Below are positions 17,391 to 27,135 of a stretch of DNA of 64,000 nucleotides, in pieces (position 1 is the first letter of the stretch; each line of letters opens with the position of its first letter). Origin of the DNA: Bradyrhizobium guangzhouense (GTDB taxonomy: Bacteria > Pseudomonadota > Alphaproteobacteria > Rhizobiales > Xanthobacteraceae). A program made the position numbers and the translations under genes. The stretch covers positions 186,001 through 250,000 of the forward strand of contig NZ_CP030054.1 in assembly GCF_004114955.1 (NCBI RefSeq). The letters run 5' to 3'. The notes beneath the pieces are model-generated. The model was not told the DNA's origin. It saw nothing but the letters and a program-made list of their open reading frames with translations, and made no database searches.

Positions 17391-18425
17391 TCAACGGCGG
17401 CGTGGGCCAAGCGTGTAACTCATCAGCAACGCGACCACGAGCAGCACTCCCTGAACGAAGCTTTGCGCGTAGTACGGGAAATTGAACATTGTCAGTCCGT
17501 TGATTAGTGTGGCGACGAAGACCGCGCCAACCAGCGTACCGACGGCATTCGCTTTGTTGGCGCCAAGCACGGCATATCCCACGAGCGCGGCGGACACGGC
17601 CTGCAGCAAGTACGCGTCGCCCACATTGACGTCGCCCCGGTTGGAGCGGGCCGCTAACATGACTCCGGCGATTGCTGCCAACGCGCCGGAGATCAGGTAT
17701 GCCGCCATGCGATAACGCGCCACGCGGATGCCGGCCGCCGCGGCTGCGATCGGATTGCCCCCAACGGCGTAGAAGGCCCGCCCCCACCGCGTGTAATTGA
17801 GCAGCACAATGACGACGATGAATATCAGACCTGCGACCACGACTGACGCTGGGATACCGAACAGCCGCCCACCACCTAGCCAGCCGAATAGCGGCGAGAA
17901 CTTGCCCGGAGCGACATTGCCGTTGAACGACATACCCTCCGCGATCGACTGGCCCGAGACGCCGAGCAAGGTCAACCCGTTGATGAGGAACAAGCCGGAG
18001 AGCGTTGCCACCAGATCGGGGATGCGGGCGTAGACAATGAGAAAAGTGTTGAATAGGCCGACCGCGACGCCCGCCGCCACGGCGATCAGAATCGCTGGGG
18101 CGCCACCGAGGTCGCCGATCACCATCGCCGCGGTTGCTGCCATCACCGCAAGCGACATCGACGCTCCTACGGACAGGTCGAATCCGCCGACCGTCATCGA
18201 AACCGTGGCGCCAAGCCCGATCACCGCGACCACCGAGGCCGCTTGCAGGATAAACATTGCATTGGCGAACGTGCGGAAGAACGGCTGCTGCCAGGAGAAG
18301 AACAGAATCATCAGCACCAGAACGGCCAAAAGCCCGTAGCGGTAGATGAAGACTTTCAGCTTTTCCGCGCTGCCGCGGGTGGATCCAGGCTCGGCCGGCT
18401 GCGCGAGCGAGTTTTGGATTGTCAT
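17391..18425 (-). CDS. CUT2 sugar ABC permease (RbsC type), moc-like cluster
   Basis: 344 residues with about ten hydrophobic segments and the GGFDLSVGASMSL motif typical of RbsC-type permeases of monosaccharide and cyclitol transporters. The start overlaps the stop of the ATPase gene by 4 bases. It forms a transporter with the products at 18422-19960 and 19999-21090. The substrate is probably an inositol-like or sugar compound given the moc-like neighbours; this is inference. Confidence 0.85.
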   Translation of the reverse strand: MTIQNSLAQPAEPGSTRGSAEKLKVFIYRYGLLAVLVLMILFFSWQQPFFRTFANAMFILQAASVVAVIGLGATVSMTVGGFDLSVGASMSLAVMAATAAMVIGDLGGAPAILIAVAAGVAVGLFNTFLIVYARIPDLVATLSGLFLINGLTLLGVSGQSIAEGMSFNGNVAPGKFSPLFGWLGGGRLFGIPASVVVAGLIFIVVIVLLNYTRWGRAFYAVGGNPIAAAAAGIRVARYRMAAYLISGALAAIAGVMLAARSNRGDVNVGDAYLLQAVSAALVGYAVLGANKANAVGTLVGAVFVATLINGLTMFNFPYYAQSFVQGVLLVVALLMSYTLGPRRR

Positions 18426-19960
18426 TGAAGGGTGCCCCCACTTACGCCTTGCCGAGCTGCACCGGTCCGGCTCATGATTTCAGAAAGCTCTTCGGAGCTG
18501 AGCGCATCCGCCATAACTTCGCCCGCGATCGCTCCTTCGACCATAATGAGTACGCGGTCGGCGACCTCCACCACTTCCTCAGGGTCCGACGACGAGACTA
18601 CGACCGAGTTGTACTCCGAGAAAGCCCGCAGCGCGTCCGAGATGATGCCGCGCGCTCCGATGTCGATTCCCCGGAACGGTTCGTCAAGAATTAGAAGTGA
18701 CCAGCCGTGCTTGAGCCAGCGGCCGACTAACAGCTTCTGCTGATTGCCTCCCGACAGCGCCTCGATGGGGGCATCCCAGCCGGGACACTTGACGTTGTAG
18801 TCACGGATGATATCCTGGGTGAATGCCACTTCTTTATGTAGGTCGATGAAGCCATAGCGGCTGAAGAATCCCATTGCGCCGATCGAGCAATGCTTCGCCA
18901 GGCCCTCGCCAGGGAAGATCGATTGCTTCGCGCGCTCCTCCGGCACCATCGCCACGCCCCTCGTCAGCGCATCGGCTGCGTCGCGCGGCTTGAAGGGCCG
19001 ATCGTTGAGCAGCATCTTGCCCGAAACCAGCGGCATAGCACCGTAAATCTGTTCCAGAAGCTCGGTCTTCCCGGCGCCAACGAGCCCGGTGATACCGATC
19101 ACCTCGCCCTTGCGGAACGTCAGGTCGACGGGCACCGCATCGGGCCGCACACGCAAGCCGCGTCCGACAAACACCGGCACCTGGTCCGAGCGGCGGATGA
19201 CATGTTTCGCCGACAAGATCAGATCGCCGAGAATTGATGTCGCTATCGCATTCGTATCGAGCGGTGACTGGTGCTCGGAAACGATCTGACCATTGCGCAA
19301 AACGACTGCGCGGTTGCATAGTTGCTGGCTCTCGCTCATGCGGTGCGAGACGTAAAGCACCGCGATACCGCGCCGCTTGAGGTCCGCCACCGCCTCGAAC
19401 AATTTTTCCGCTTCACGCGCCGACAGCGTCGAAGTCGGCTCGTCGAGGATCAACAGCTTAGGGTTCTTCACTAGGGCGCGCGCGATCGCCACCTCCTGCC
19501 GACCGCTCGCTGACAGTTCCTCCACCGGAGCTTCCAGCGGTAGCTTGAGGCCCAACTTCTGCTGCACCTGCTGCGCGCGGTCCATGACGCTGCGGCGGTT
19601 GAGAAAGAAGGGCGAGTCGGCGGTCGAGAGATCGTCGAGCAGCAAATTTTCTGCCACTGTCATGCCGAACACCACGGCATCGTCGATGTTCTGGTGAACG
19701 GTCGCGATGCCGCAGTCACGCGCTTCGGTCGGCGAGCGGATTTCGGTCCGCTCGCCCTCGATCAGGATTTCGCCGGACGTGCGCAGGAAATTGCCGGAGA
19801 GCACTTTGATGAGCGTGGACTTGCCGGCGCCGTTGGCACCGAGCAGACCCAGCGTCTCGCCCGGCATAATCGAGAAGCTCACACCCTTTAGCGCTTGCGT
19901 GGCACCGAAGCGCTTGGTGATGTTGCGGAACTCGACGAGGGCTCTCGTTCGCTCGGACAT
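18422..19960 (-). CDS. CUT2 sugar ABC ATPase (RbsA type), moc-like cluster
   Basis: About 512 residues with two fused ABC domains. The first has Walker A GANGAGKST and Walker B LLILDEPTSTL; the second has degenerate Walker A GLVGAGKTE, signature LSGGNQQK and LLILDEPFRG, as in RbsA and MglA. I chose ATG 19960 because GGAGG lies a few bases upstream; an earlier ATG at 20002 overlaps the binding-protein stop. The gene is intact and sits between binding protein and permease. Confidence 0.85.
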   Translation of the reverse strand: MSERTRALVEFRNITKRFGATQALKGVSFSIMPGETLGLLGANGAGKSTLIKVLSGNFLRTSGEILIEGERTEIRSPTEARDCGIATVHQNIDDAVVFGMTVAENLLLDDLSTADSPFFLNRRSVMDRAQQVQQKLGLKLPLEAPVEELSASGRQEVAIARALVKNPKLLILDEPTSTLSAREAEKLFEAVADLKRRGIAVLYVSHRMSESQQLCNRAVVLRNGQIVSEHQSPLDTNAIATSILGDLILSAKHVIRRSDQVPVFVGRGLRVRPDAVPVDLTFRKGEVIGITGLVGAGKTELLEQIYGAMPLVSGKMLLNDRPFKPRDAADALTRGVAMVPEERAKQSIFPGEGLAKHCSIGAMGFFSRYGFIDLHKEVAFTQDIIRDYNVKCPGWDAPIEALSGGNQQKLLVGRWLKHGWSLLILDEPFRGIDIGARGIISDALRAFSEYNSVVVSSSDPEEVVEVADRVLIMVEGAIAGEVMADALSSEELSEIMSRTGAARQGVSGGTLQ

Positions 19961-19998
19961 AGGGCAACCTCCAGCGAGGCTTTCCTGCGTGGACCGAT

Positions 19999-21090
19999 TC
20001 ATTTCATCTTATCCATCCAAGGGGCCTTCGCCACGTCCGGCGTCTTCAGATCCGGAAAGACCGCACCAAGCTGTTCGATGTTCTCGACTTTGTTCGTGCG
20101 CAGCTCTTCCTGAGTGATAACCAGCGGCGGCACGCTCAGCGTGTTGCCGATGAGGTCGCCGGCAATCCTGGCCGCGGCCACCCGCAGTACGACCGAGCCG
20201 ACATTGGACTGGTTGGTGGTAGCCGTGACCACCCAAGGACTGTGTGGCTTCGTCATTACCGCGATGTCGGCAGTTGAGATGTCCATGCCATAGGTCTTAA
20301 CCTTGTCCGCCAGACCGAGTTCGCTGATCGCTAGCGATGCGCCTTTGGTGAACTCATCATACGGCGCGACAATCGCCTTGACGTTTGGATGGGCAGTCAG
20401 CGCTGCCTTGGCCTGATCGGCCGTCTGGGCGGCAGTGTTGGCGTTGACGACGCCGATCGTCGCTACCGTATTGACGCCAGGGTTGGCCCTCAAGAATTCC
20501 TTCCAGACTTCGTTGCGCAGATCGAGCGCCTGATAGCCTGGCACATAGACATAGATGACGTCAGCCTTTGCACCGTCGCCGCCGATATGGGCCTTCAGAG
20601 CACCAAGGATGCCGGTCATCATCAGCTTGTCGCCCTGATCAACGGTGATGACCTTGTCCGACGGCTCGACCGAAACGTAGTAGGTCACGACAGGAATATT
20701 GGCGTCAGCGGCCGCCTTGATGCCGTCGCGCAGACTATCACCAAATCCCCAACCAATGACGATGGCATCCGGCTGAGTGGCTACGGCCTGCTGCAGCATC
20801 AGCGCCTGCTTCGCATTGTCGCCGTCGGCGTTGTAGACCGTCAGCTTGACGCCGAGCTTCTTCGCTTCAGCCTCAACGCCGGCAATCCACTCCTGATACA
20901 CGTCGCCAGTGTTGAGCTGGCGGACAACCGCGATCTTAACCGCGTGATTCTTAAACTTTTGCGGTACCTCGGCGTGCGCGTCCGACTTAACTCGAATCGG
21001 AGTGGGCCCGTCTGCGAACGCTACACTTGTAAGGGCGATCCCCGCGACGCCTGCGAGAAATGCGCGACGAACAATCCTTGCCACAATCAT
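19999..21090 (-). CDS. mocB: Periplasmic sugar/cyclitol-binding protein (MocB/RbsB-like)
   Basis: 363 residues with an N-terminal signal (FLAGVAGIALTSVAFA) and a type-I periplasmic-binding fold (IVIGWGFGDSLRDGI, IPVVTYYVS). In the rhizopine-catabolism locus of Sinorhizobium, mocB encodes such a binding protein. The gene follows the mocD-like gene by about 95 bases and leads the ATPase and permease. The symbol rests on neighbourhood; by sequence alone it is an RbsB-family protein and could bind inositol or another sugar. Confidence 0.65.
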   Translation of the reverse strand: MIVARIVRRAFLAGVAGIALTSVAFADGPTPIRVKSDAHAEVPQKFKNHAVKIAVVRQLNTGDVYQEWIAGVEAEAKKLGVKLTVYNADGDNAKQALMLQQAVATQPDAIVIGWGFGDSLRDGIKAAADANIPVVTYYVSVEPSDKVITVDQGDKLMMTGILGALKAHIGGDGAKADVIYVYVPGYQALDLRNEVWKEFLRANPGVNTVATIGVVNANTAAQTADQAKAALTAHPNVKAIVAPYDEFTKGASLAISELGLADKVKTYGMDISTADIAVMTKPHSPWVVTATTNQSNVGSVVLRVAAARIAGDLIGNTLSVPPLVITQEELRTNKVENIEQLGAVFPDLKTPDVAKAPWMDKMK

Positions 21091-21184
21091 AACGTTTCCC
21101 CTTTGCTGACGTGGTGCTTGGCCGCGGAGTTCTCCGTGCGGCTTGAGTTCTTCAATAGGATTCTAGGGTACGTTGAGCACCCAG

Positions 21185-22198
21185 TCAGGCTCGAGCGTCC
21201 TTCTTGGCATAAGCTTCAGCACGCCGTTCCATACGAAGCTTTAGACGCTCATCGGCTTCAGGGCTGCCGTCGTGAAAGCTGCCAAACCACTTGTCTAGTG
21301 GGACCGCCCCATCAGCGTAATTCACCTCGAAAAGCTTGTGGTGAAGATAATGAGCGTAGACTCCAGATGGGACGGTGCGCTCGCCCCCCAGCTCGGTTCG
21401 ATCGAAACCGGTATGGGCAATTGCTGGAGCGAGGCCCGCGCGCATCACCATGGCAAGCATATGTATTGGATGTGAATTGAAGACAGCGATCAACACGATG
21501 ACAGAAAAATACAGGATGTGTTCGACCGGGTGCATCGCTAATCCCGACCAGGGAAGCACGTTCGTATTATTGTGGTGCAATGAATGAACGTACTTGTAGA
21601 GGAGACGAGTATGAAGCAGGCGGTGAACCGCGTAAAAGTGGACCTCATGAATGAATGGGACGAGTAACAGCAGGACGATGAACCATATTGGGTTGTCTGA
21701 CAAGGTGATGAGAGGCACGTAGCCGTTGGCATAAAGATAAAACGCCGCGACCTGATATGCTGTAAAGACCGGAACGCCGCTCGTTATCGTCCAGAAAATA
21801 TTGTCCAAAGCCTGTTTGCCGAAGACGAAAACAGTAGCTCTGGCCGTGGGCCAACGCGGGTTGTACTTAAAGCGCGTCTCCTGCCGTCGCAAAACGTAGA
21901 GCCAAGAGTGCCAGGCGCCATACCAAAGGACGACGATGGCATAGTTGAGGAGAACGAGATAAAGTACCCAGCCGATCTCGAGTGTCTTCATTTGTTCAAG
22001 AGACGGCGCAAGAAAGAGCCAATAACCGATCCCGAACACGATAAGCAGCAGGTTCCAAGGCAAAAAGTACCCTGGCAACCACTTTATCACCGCCATAGGT
22101 TTCGGAGGCAACGTGAACAACGGCCCATAACTGATGAGCTCCTTAGGCGCGTAGTGACCAAACTCGTCGCGACGGCCGAATTTAGTTTCCTCCATCAT
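21185..22198 (-). CDS. mocD: Membrane di-iron hydroxylase (fatty acid hydroxylase/sterol desaturase family), MocD-like
   Basis: 337 residues with several membrane segments and the histidine clusters of the family: HEVHFYAVHRLLH, HSLHHNN, HTGFD and HYLHHKLF. These ligate a di-iron centre for O2-dependent hydroxylation. In rhizopine catabolism MocD, with ferredoxin MocE and reductase MocF, removes the O-methyl group of 3-O-methyl-scyllo-inosamine. Here it is adjacent to a binding protein, Rieske ferredoxin and ferredoxin reductases, the same combination. The true substrate is unproven. An alternative start is ATG 22195. Confidence 0.7.
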   Translation of the reverse strand: MMEETKFGRRDEFGHYAPKELISYGPLFTLPPKPMAVIKWLPGYFLPWNLLLIVFGIGYWLFLAPSLEQMKTLEIGWVLYLVLLNYAIVVLWYGAWHSWLYVLRRQETRFKYNPRWPTARATVFVFGKQALDNIFWTITSGVPVFTAYQVAAFYLYANGYVPLITLSDNPIWFIVLLLLVPFIHEVHFYAVHRLLHTRLLYKYVHSLHHNNTNVLPWSGLAMHPVEHILYFSVIVLIAVFNSHPIHMLAMVMRAGLAPAIAHTGFDRTELGGERTVPSGVYAHYLHHKLFEVNYADGAVPLDKWFGSFHDGSPEADERLKLRMERRAEAYAKKDARA

Positions 22199-22782
22199 CG
22201 CTTCCTCCTGGCGCGCAATCCACCCCTATATTTTCTTCAGTATATGGCAGAGCGTTGGATGGCTCGATGGTTAGGTTGATTGAAATCCATCAAAATGTCG
22301 AGCTACGGCTTACTGCATTGTCGCCACGGCCGCTAAACGCTCGTCATTGTACGGCTCGTTTGCTCCCCTGCACGCTACGTATAGCGGTCGAGAGTATAGA
22401 TTGCAGATCGGCAACTGATGCAACTTAGCGTGCTCGCTATCGAAACACCGGTACACCAGACATCACTGCCTTTCGAACCGCGATGCAGCATCTGAGCGGC
22501 CACAACGGATTGCGCCGGGCGCCACTTCGAGGTGAACGACTTCGCCGCGAACCGGTCGCTCGCGTTATTAGCAGCGAACCGTTGTACGCTGAGGGCTGCG
22601 CCACCGGCGACGAACTTTGGCGTCTTGCTCACAACGGACCACACGACCTTCACCGCCGCGGCCGAACTCTTCGCCAACTTCGACCACGGCGCCGCAATGT
22701 TCGCGTTGTGTCCGTCGTCAGATAATTTGAGACCGCTCATGCATTTCGAGAAGGGAGGCTCCGGATCATCTTGGGCTAGAGG
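22199..22782. other. Region between mocD-like gene and IS3 remnant
   Basis: The first part is the upstream region of the mocD-like gene. Frames at 22375-22740 (minus) and 22532-22786 (plus) overlap antiparallel and neither is recognisable, so I call no gene. It may be sequence disturbed by the IS3 insertion to the right. Confidence 0.35.
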
Positions 22783-24070
22783 TTAAGCTGCCTGCAGTCG
22801 ATGCCGCAAGCGACGGATTGCGATGGTCTCGCGCTTGATGCGCTCAGCAAGATGCGGTTCTTCAAGGTCTGATGCCAGTGCCCTGGGTCTGGCGATGATT
22901 GGCGCACCGCGCACAGGCCGTATGTCCTTGCCCTTGAGCCAGGTGGCCAGATCATCCGCGACGTAACTTGATCCGTTGTCGCTGAGAAGCCGTGACCGCT
23001 GCTTTATATTGATGTACTCCAGGCCTGAGGCGACAAGCGCCCGGTCGAGCGTGGCCGTAACGTCGGAGGCGCACATGGTTGGGCTCATCCTCAACGCCAC
23101 GATATAACGCGAGAAGTCAGCGAGCACAGTGAACAGATAATACCAGCCCCAGCCGGTGATCTTGAGGTAGGCGAAGTCAGTCTGACAGAGCTGGTTGATC
23201 GCCGTGGTCTTGTCCTTGAACTCGTTGGCCGTCTTGATCACCTCATAGGCGGGGCTGGTGATCAGGTCGTGCGCCTTCAGCAGCCGATAGACCCAGCGCC
23301 TCGGAGACTAAGTACTTTCTGTCATCGGTGAAGCGCACCGCCAGCTCGCGCGGCGACAGCTCGGGAATCTCCAGCGCCAGATCGATGATCTGACCGCGGA
23401 CTTCGTCAGGAACCCGATTCCAGACCATGTCCGACTTCGAGCGATACTCAGCCAGTACCTCAACGCCAACCGCACGGTAGCGATCGTACCACCGATAAAA
23501 TGCGGCTCGCGGGATGCCGAGCTTCTCGAGCGTGCGTCTGGCACGCAGATGGTGATTGCTCGACCAGCGCGATGATCTCGGCCTTCGCGAACGCAGGATA
23601 CCTCATGCCTCGTCCTCCCCAGCCGCGCTCAACTCTTTTTTGTAAGCGGTTCTCCAGGGTACGATCGGCGACCACCTCCTTCAATTCGGAGGCTTCACGA
23701 CGAAGATCCTTGACCTCGCCGGACGTGGCTGAGCGGGCAGTGTCGCCCCCCAAGGCGGCGTTTGCCAGCCTCAAGGAACTCCTTGGACCGGCCATAATAC
23801 ATCGAGGCCACACAGCTCGGAGATATTCTCCTCGTCGCGCAAATCCTTCCAACACGATACGGATATTCTTTTCCGCTGAATACTGCCGAGGTGCCTGGCG
23901 TCGGTTGTCCTTCAGCACTTGTTCTGCCGGGGCTTTGTCCGGCCCGGATTTCTGCTTCAACTTCGCTCCGTACGGCAACGATGAACCAGAAATCCTCCTT
24001 CGTGAAGTCCTGGTCTCAGAGGCGCTGACGGCGAACACGCCACACTACATGGCGTTGATCCTACGCCGGC
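22783..24070 (-). mobile_element. IS3-family element, decayed (orfA/orfB)
   Basis: The minus strand carries an OrfA (APAEQVLKDNRRQ, SGEVKDLRREASELKEV) and an OrfB with the DDE integrase core (TDFAYLKITGWGWYYLFTVL, LLSDNGSSYVADDL). Several frameshifts break both, and OrfB ends in foreign sequence after RGAP, where the last third should be. It lies between the mocD-like operon and the ferredoxin-reductase gene and separates what may once have been a divergent regulatory region. Confidence 0.8.
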
Positions 24071-24207
24071 AGGCCGCCGACTCGGGGCGCCCCGCACACG
24101 AGCGAGTCTACGAATCGTAAACATGATGGAAAAACATCAGGTTCAGAATAGCCTAAATCAGATGTCGGCGACTAACCTCCAAGCTCGCACAGTTCGGACT
24201 TGATGTG

Positions 24208-25494
24208 ATGGCTCGAAGAATTGTCATAGTTGGTGCTGGACATGCTGGGACGAGTGCAGCTCGCGCACTACGGGAGCATGGGTGGTCCGACGAGATTGTA
24301 CTCCTAACGGAGGAACGGTCCGCCCCTTATGAGCGTCCGCCTCTGTCCAAGTCAGTCCTTACTCAAGAGGAGAGCTTCAGCGGCGTAGCGGCTCTTGCCC
24401 CAGGTTGGCTTGACCAGAACGGAATCCTTTTCCGCTCTGGGGTCAGAGCGGAAGCAATCGACCGGGACGCACAGAGCGTTACACTCGCTGGAGGAGATCG
24501 TTTTCGGTATGACTACCTCCTGCTCGCGACAGGAGCAAAACCGCGTTTTCCGCAGTTGCCTGGCGTCGGCTCGAAGGGAGTGATCGCGCTGCGGTCGTTG
24601 GATCAATCCGCCGTTCTCCGAGAGAGATTGATGCCGGCACGAAGGCTTGTCGTTATCGGCGGAGGACTGATCGGATTGGAAGTCGCGGCGTCTGCCCGGG
24701 CAAGAGGTGTTGACACAACAGTTTTGGAAAAGGCACCCGCTCTGCTGTCTCGCGTGATGCCGATCTCGACGTCCGATAGAATCTTAGAACTGCATCGTTC
24801 CAACGGCACCAAGGTTTTCCTCGGAGCGGACGTGGAGGCGATCATTGGTTGCGACATGGTCGAGGGCGTGCGACTCAGATCAGGACAGGAATTCGTAGCC
24901 GACACAGTTCTGGTTGCTGTTGGCGCGGATCCCGACGTTGAATTGGCGCAGAAGGCTGGCCTTGCCACTGACGACGGCATTCTCGTCAATGAATACCTCC
25001 AAACTGCAGACTCTCGGATCTTCGCCGCCGGAGACGCAGCAAGATATCCGGCGTCGACGGGTAAAGACACGATACGATTGGAGGCATGGAAGAATGCGCT
25101 GGACCAGGGGGGCACTGCCGCGTTGAACATTTTGGGACGAAAGGTTTCCTATAGGGCAGTTCCATGGATGTGGTCTGATCAATTCGACAAAGTATTCCAA
25201 GTTGCTGGCATTCCGAACAAATCGCAGGTCGAGGTAAATCGTAGTTTAGACGATGGGGGTATAGTAACGTTTCTCCTAGACAGATTTGGCGTTCTAGAGG
25301 CCACGGCGGCGTTCGGTAGCCTATCGCAAGTAGCAAAGATCGTCCGAGTCGCGACCTCGATAATTGAGAGGCGCCTTCGCCCGTCGCCTTCCGTCCTGCA
25401 GGACCCAAGCTACGATTTGAGAAAGCTCTTGCAGTCAGATGCCGTCAACGCCCACTCAACGCATGAAGCCGCTCTCTCAGCAGTTCGAAGGTAG
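24208..25494 (+). CDS. mocF: FAD-dependent ferredoxin reductase, MocF-like (first of two)
   Basis: About 428 residues of the rhodocoxin/putidaredoxin-reductase type. The FAD dinucleotide motif is IVGAGHAGTSAA, the NAD(P)H motif is VIGGGLIGLEVAA, and the C-terminal FAD motif is RIFAAGDAARYP. It should pass electrons from NAD(P)H to the Rieske ferredoxin at 26779 for the MocD-like oxygenase. ATG 24208 follows an in-frame GTG at 24205. The sugar-isomerase-like gene starts 7 bases after its stop, so the two are co-transcribed. Confidence 0.75.
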   Translation: MARRIVIVGAGHAGTSAARALREHGWSDEIVLLTEERSAPYERPPLSKSVLTQEESFSGVAALAPGWLDQNGILFRSGVRAEAIDRDAQSVTLAGGDRFRYDYLLLATGAKPRFPQLPGVGSKGVIALRSLDQSAVLRERLMPARRLVVIGGGLIGLEVAASARARGVDTTVLEKAPALLSRVMPISTSDRILELHRSNGTKVFLGADVEAIIGCDMVEGVRLRSGQEFVADTVLVAVGADPDVELAQKAGLATDDGILVNEYLQTADSRIFAAGDAARYPASTGKDTIRLEAWKNALDQGGTAALNILGRKVSYRAVPWMWSDQFDKVFQVAGIPNKSQVEVNRSLDDGGIVTFLLDRFGVLEATAAFGSLSQVAKIVRVATSIIERRLRPSPSVLQDPSYDLRKLLQSDAVNAHSTHEAALSAVRR

Positions 25495-25501
25495 ACACTA
25501 C

Positions 25502-26353
25502 ATGAACACCATCCTGTTCTTTCAGTCGCTTTGGGCCATGGAATTGCGAAGCGCGACGGAGCCAGAACGCGGGCTTGAGGAAAACATCCGAATGATCAAA
25601 GATGCCGGCTATGACGGCGTTAGCGCAGATTGGCGGAGCCGGGAGTACGTACGCGAGCTGCATGGCCTGTTGAAGGCGAACGGGTTGACAGCCGAAGGCC
25701 AGTGTTTTCCGAAGACCATCGATGAGCTCAAGCCAGTGCTCGAAAATGCAACGGAATTCGGTCTTCATCATCTTGAGATTCAACCAGATGTACGGCCACG
25801 TCGCTTGGATGATTGCATCCCGCTTTTAGAAGGATGGCTGCGGCTTGCCGAGGAGGTCGATTTTCCCGTCTATATAGAGACACATCGCGACCGGATGACG
25901 ACCGACCTGTTCTTTACACTCGATCTACTTGAACGAATCCCCGATCTCAAGCTGCTGGGGGATATTTCGCACTTCGTTGTTGGGCGCGAGTTCTCATGGC
26001 CAATTACCGAGGAGAATAACAGCCACATCCATCAAGTTTTGGATAGGTGTTGGGCGTTCCACGGTAGGGTAGCAAGCCGCGAGCAAATACAAATCGAGAT
26101 TAGCTTCCCGCAGCACCAAATGTGGCTCGACCAGTTCTTAGAGTGGTGGGGCTACGGCTTTCGGAGTTGGCGCCGGCGCGCGGCGGACGGAGAGGCATTG
26201 GCGTTTACTTGCGAGTTGGGGCCGCGGCCGTACGCGATAACCGGTCGAGATGGTGAAGATACAACGGATCGCTGGAGCGAAGCCCTGATGCTTCGAGAAT
26301 GCGTCAGGAAGGCTTGGGACAAGTCTGGAGCCCACCTGGAAGACAACGCGTAG
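25502..26353 (+). CDS. mocC: TIM-barrel sugar isomerase/epimerase (MocC/IolE-like)
   Basis: About 283 residues of the xylose-isomerase-like TIM-barrel superfamily. Visible elements include IKDAGYDGVSADW, IETHRDRMTTD and LLGDISHFVVG, the strands carrying metal-binding Glu, Asp and His. MocC of the rhizopine pathway belongs to this group. The ATG at 25502 was preferred to the upstream frame start because the latter would overlap the reductase gene. MocC-like function is inferred from context; a generic sugar epimerase is possible. Confidence 0.65.
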   Translation: MNTILFFQSLWAMELRSATEPERGLEENIRMIKDAGYDGVSADWRSREYVRELHGLLKANGLTAEGQCFPKTIDELKPVLENATEFGLHHLEIQPDVRPRRLDDCIPLLEGWLRLAEEVDFPVYIETHRDRMTTDLFFTLDLLERIPDLKLLGDISHFVVGREFSWPITEENNSHIHQVLDRCWAFHGRVASREQIQIEISFPQHQMWLDQFLEWWGYGFRSWRRRAADGEALAFTCELGPRPYAITGRDGEDTTDRWSEALMLRECVRKAWDKSGAHLEDNA

Positions 26354-26778
26354 AGCACAACGACAGCGCTTGAACTCAGGAAACGTTACAGCCCACTACT
26401 GCTCCGCTGCTGAAGACTGCAAACTGTAGACTGCAGATGTAGGTGTCCAGATCAAGGCGATCGCGATTTGTTGTATCGTCGATACACGCTTCGTGTGCTG
26501 ATCCAGATGGCCTCTTTCTGTTGATTTGAGCTATGAGAGCGCTGGGATCTTGGTCGACATCGGTTTGGGGGGCCCGGCCGGAAGCGGCGCATGCATACAT
26601 GGTCTATTGAGAAGATCCAAAGGTGCAATGAGGTCGACGGGTACGCGGGAGAACTAGAAGTCGACCTAATGATAGCCCGACTTTGCCGCCGGATCGATCG
26701 ACGAAGGGTTCGATGTCAGGTGCAAAAGTGATGGCGCCAGACGTTCAGCATATTCTAAAGAGGGAAGAGAAGTTCAAC
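26354..26778. other. Gap between isomerase and Rieske ferredoxin genes
   Basis: No gene is supported. The stretch holds a perfect palindrome at 26472-26486. A short minus-strand frame (26376-26600) has no recognisable features. The ferredoxin gene probably has its own promoter here. Confidence 0.4.
26472..26486. promoter_or_regulatory. Perfect 15-bp palindrome, possible operator
   Basis: TGTATCG-T-CGATACA is a perfect inverted repeat with one central base. It lies about 290 bases before the Rieske ferredoxin start. Size and symmetry suit a dimeric repressor. It differs from the inverted repeat in front of the LacI-type gene, so a different regulator may bind it. Confidence 0.4.
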
Positions 26779-27135
26779 ATGAGCCTAGATTTGAAGATGG
26801 TTGACGACACCGCTCGTACATGGGTGTTTGCGTGCAAGGTAGAGGATATTCGGCTTCAAGACGTTCGTCGCTGGGAGTTTGACGGGCATTCATACGCAAT
26901 ATTTCGCTCCCCGAAGGGCGAAATCTTCGTAACAGACGATATTTGCACTCATGAACACGCCCACCTGTCCGATGGTTATGTTGAGGGCCACACGGTGGAG
27001 TGCCCCCGTCACTCTGGACGGTTCAGCTATATGACGGGAAAGGCACTTGGCGCTCCGGTATGCATAAACCTGCGCACGTACGAGGTGAGAATCGAGGATG
27101 GAGCGGTCACCGTTTTGGTACCTCGACGGGCTTAA
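26779..27135 (+). CDS. mocE: Rieske-type [2Fe-2S] ferredoxin, MocE-like
   Basis: 118 residues. The cluster ligands are visible as CTHEHAHL and CPRHSGRF, the Cys-X-His ... Cys-X2-His pattern of Rieske ferredoxins. Start ATG 26779 follows GAGGGAAGAGAAG; the frame extends upstream but no better site exists. It should shuttle electrons from a ferredoxin reductase to the MocD-like oxygenase. Its stop overlaps that of the convergent second reductase gene by 4 bases. Confidence 0.75.
   Translation: MSLDLKMVDDTARTWVFACKVEDIRLQDVRRWEFDGHSYAIFRSPKGEIFVTDDICTHEHAHLSDGYVEGHTVECPRHSGRFSYMTGKALGAPVCINLRTYEVRIEDGAVTVLVPRRA

Noticed and set aside
17023..18441. 472-codon minus-strand frame
   Set aside because: It runs in a second frame across the RbsC-type permease gene, is arginine-rich and is a shadow.
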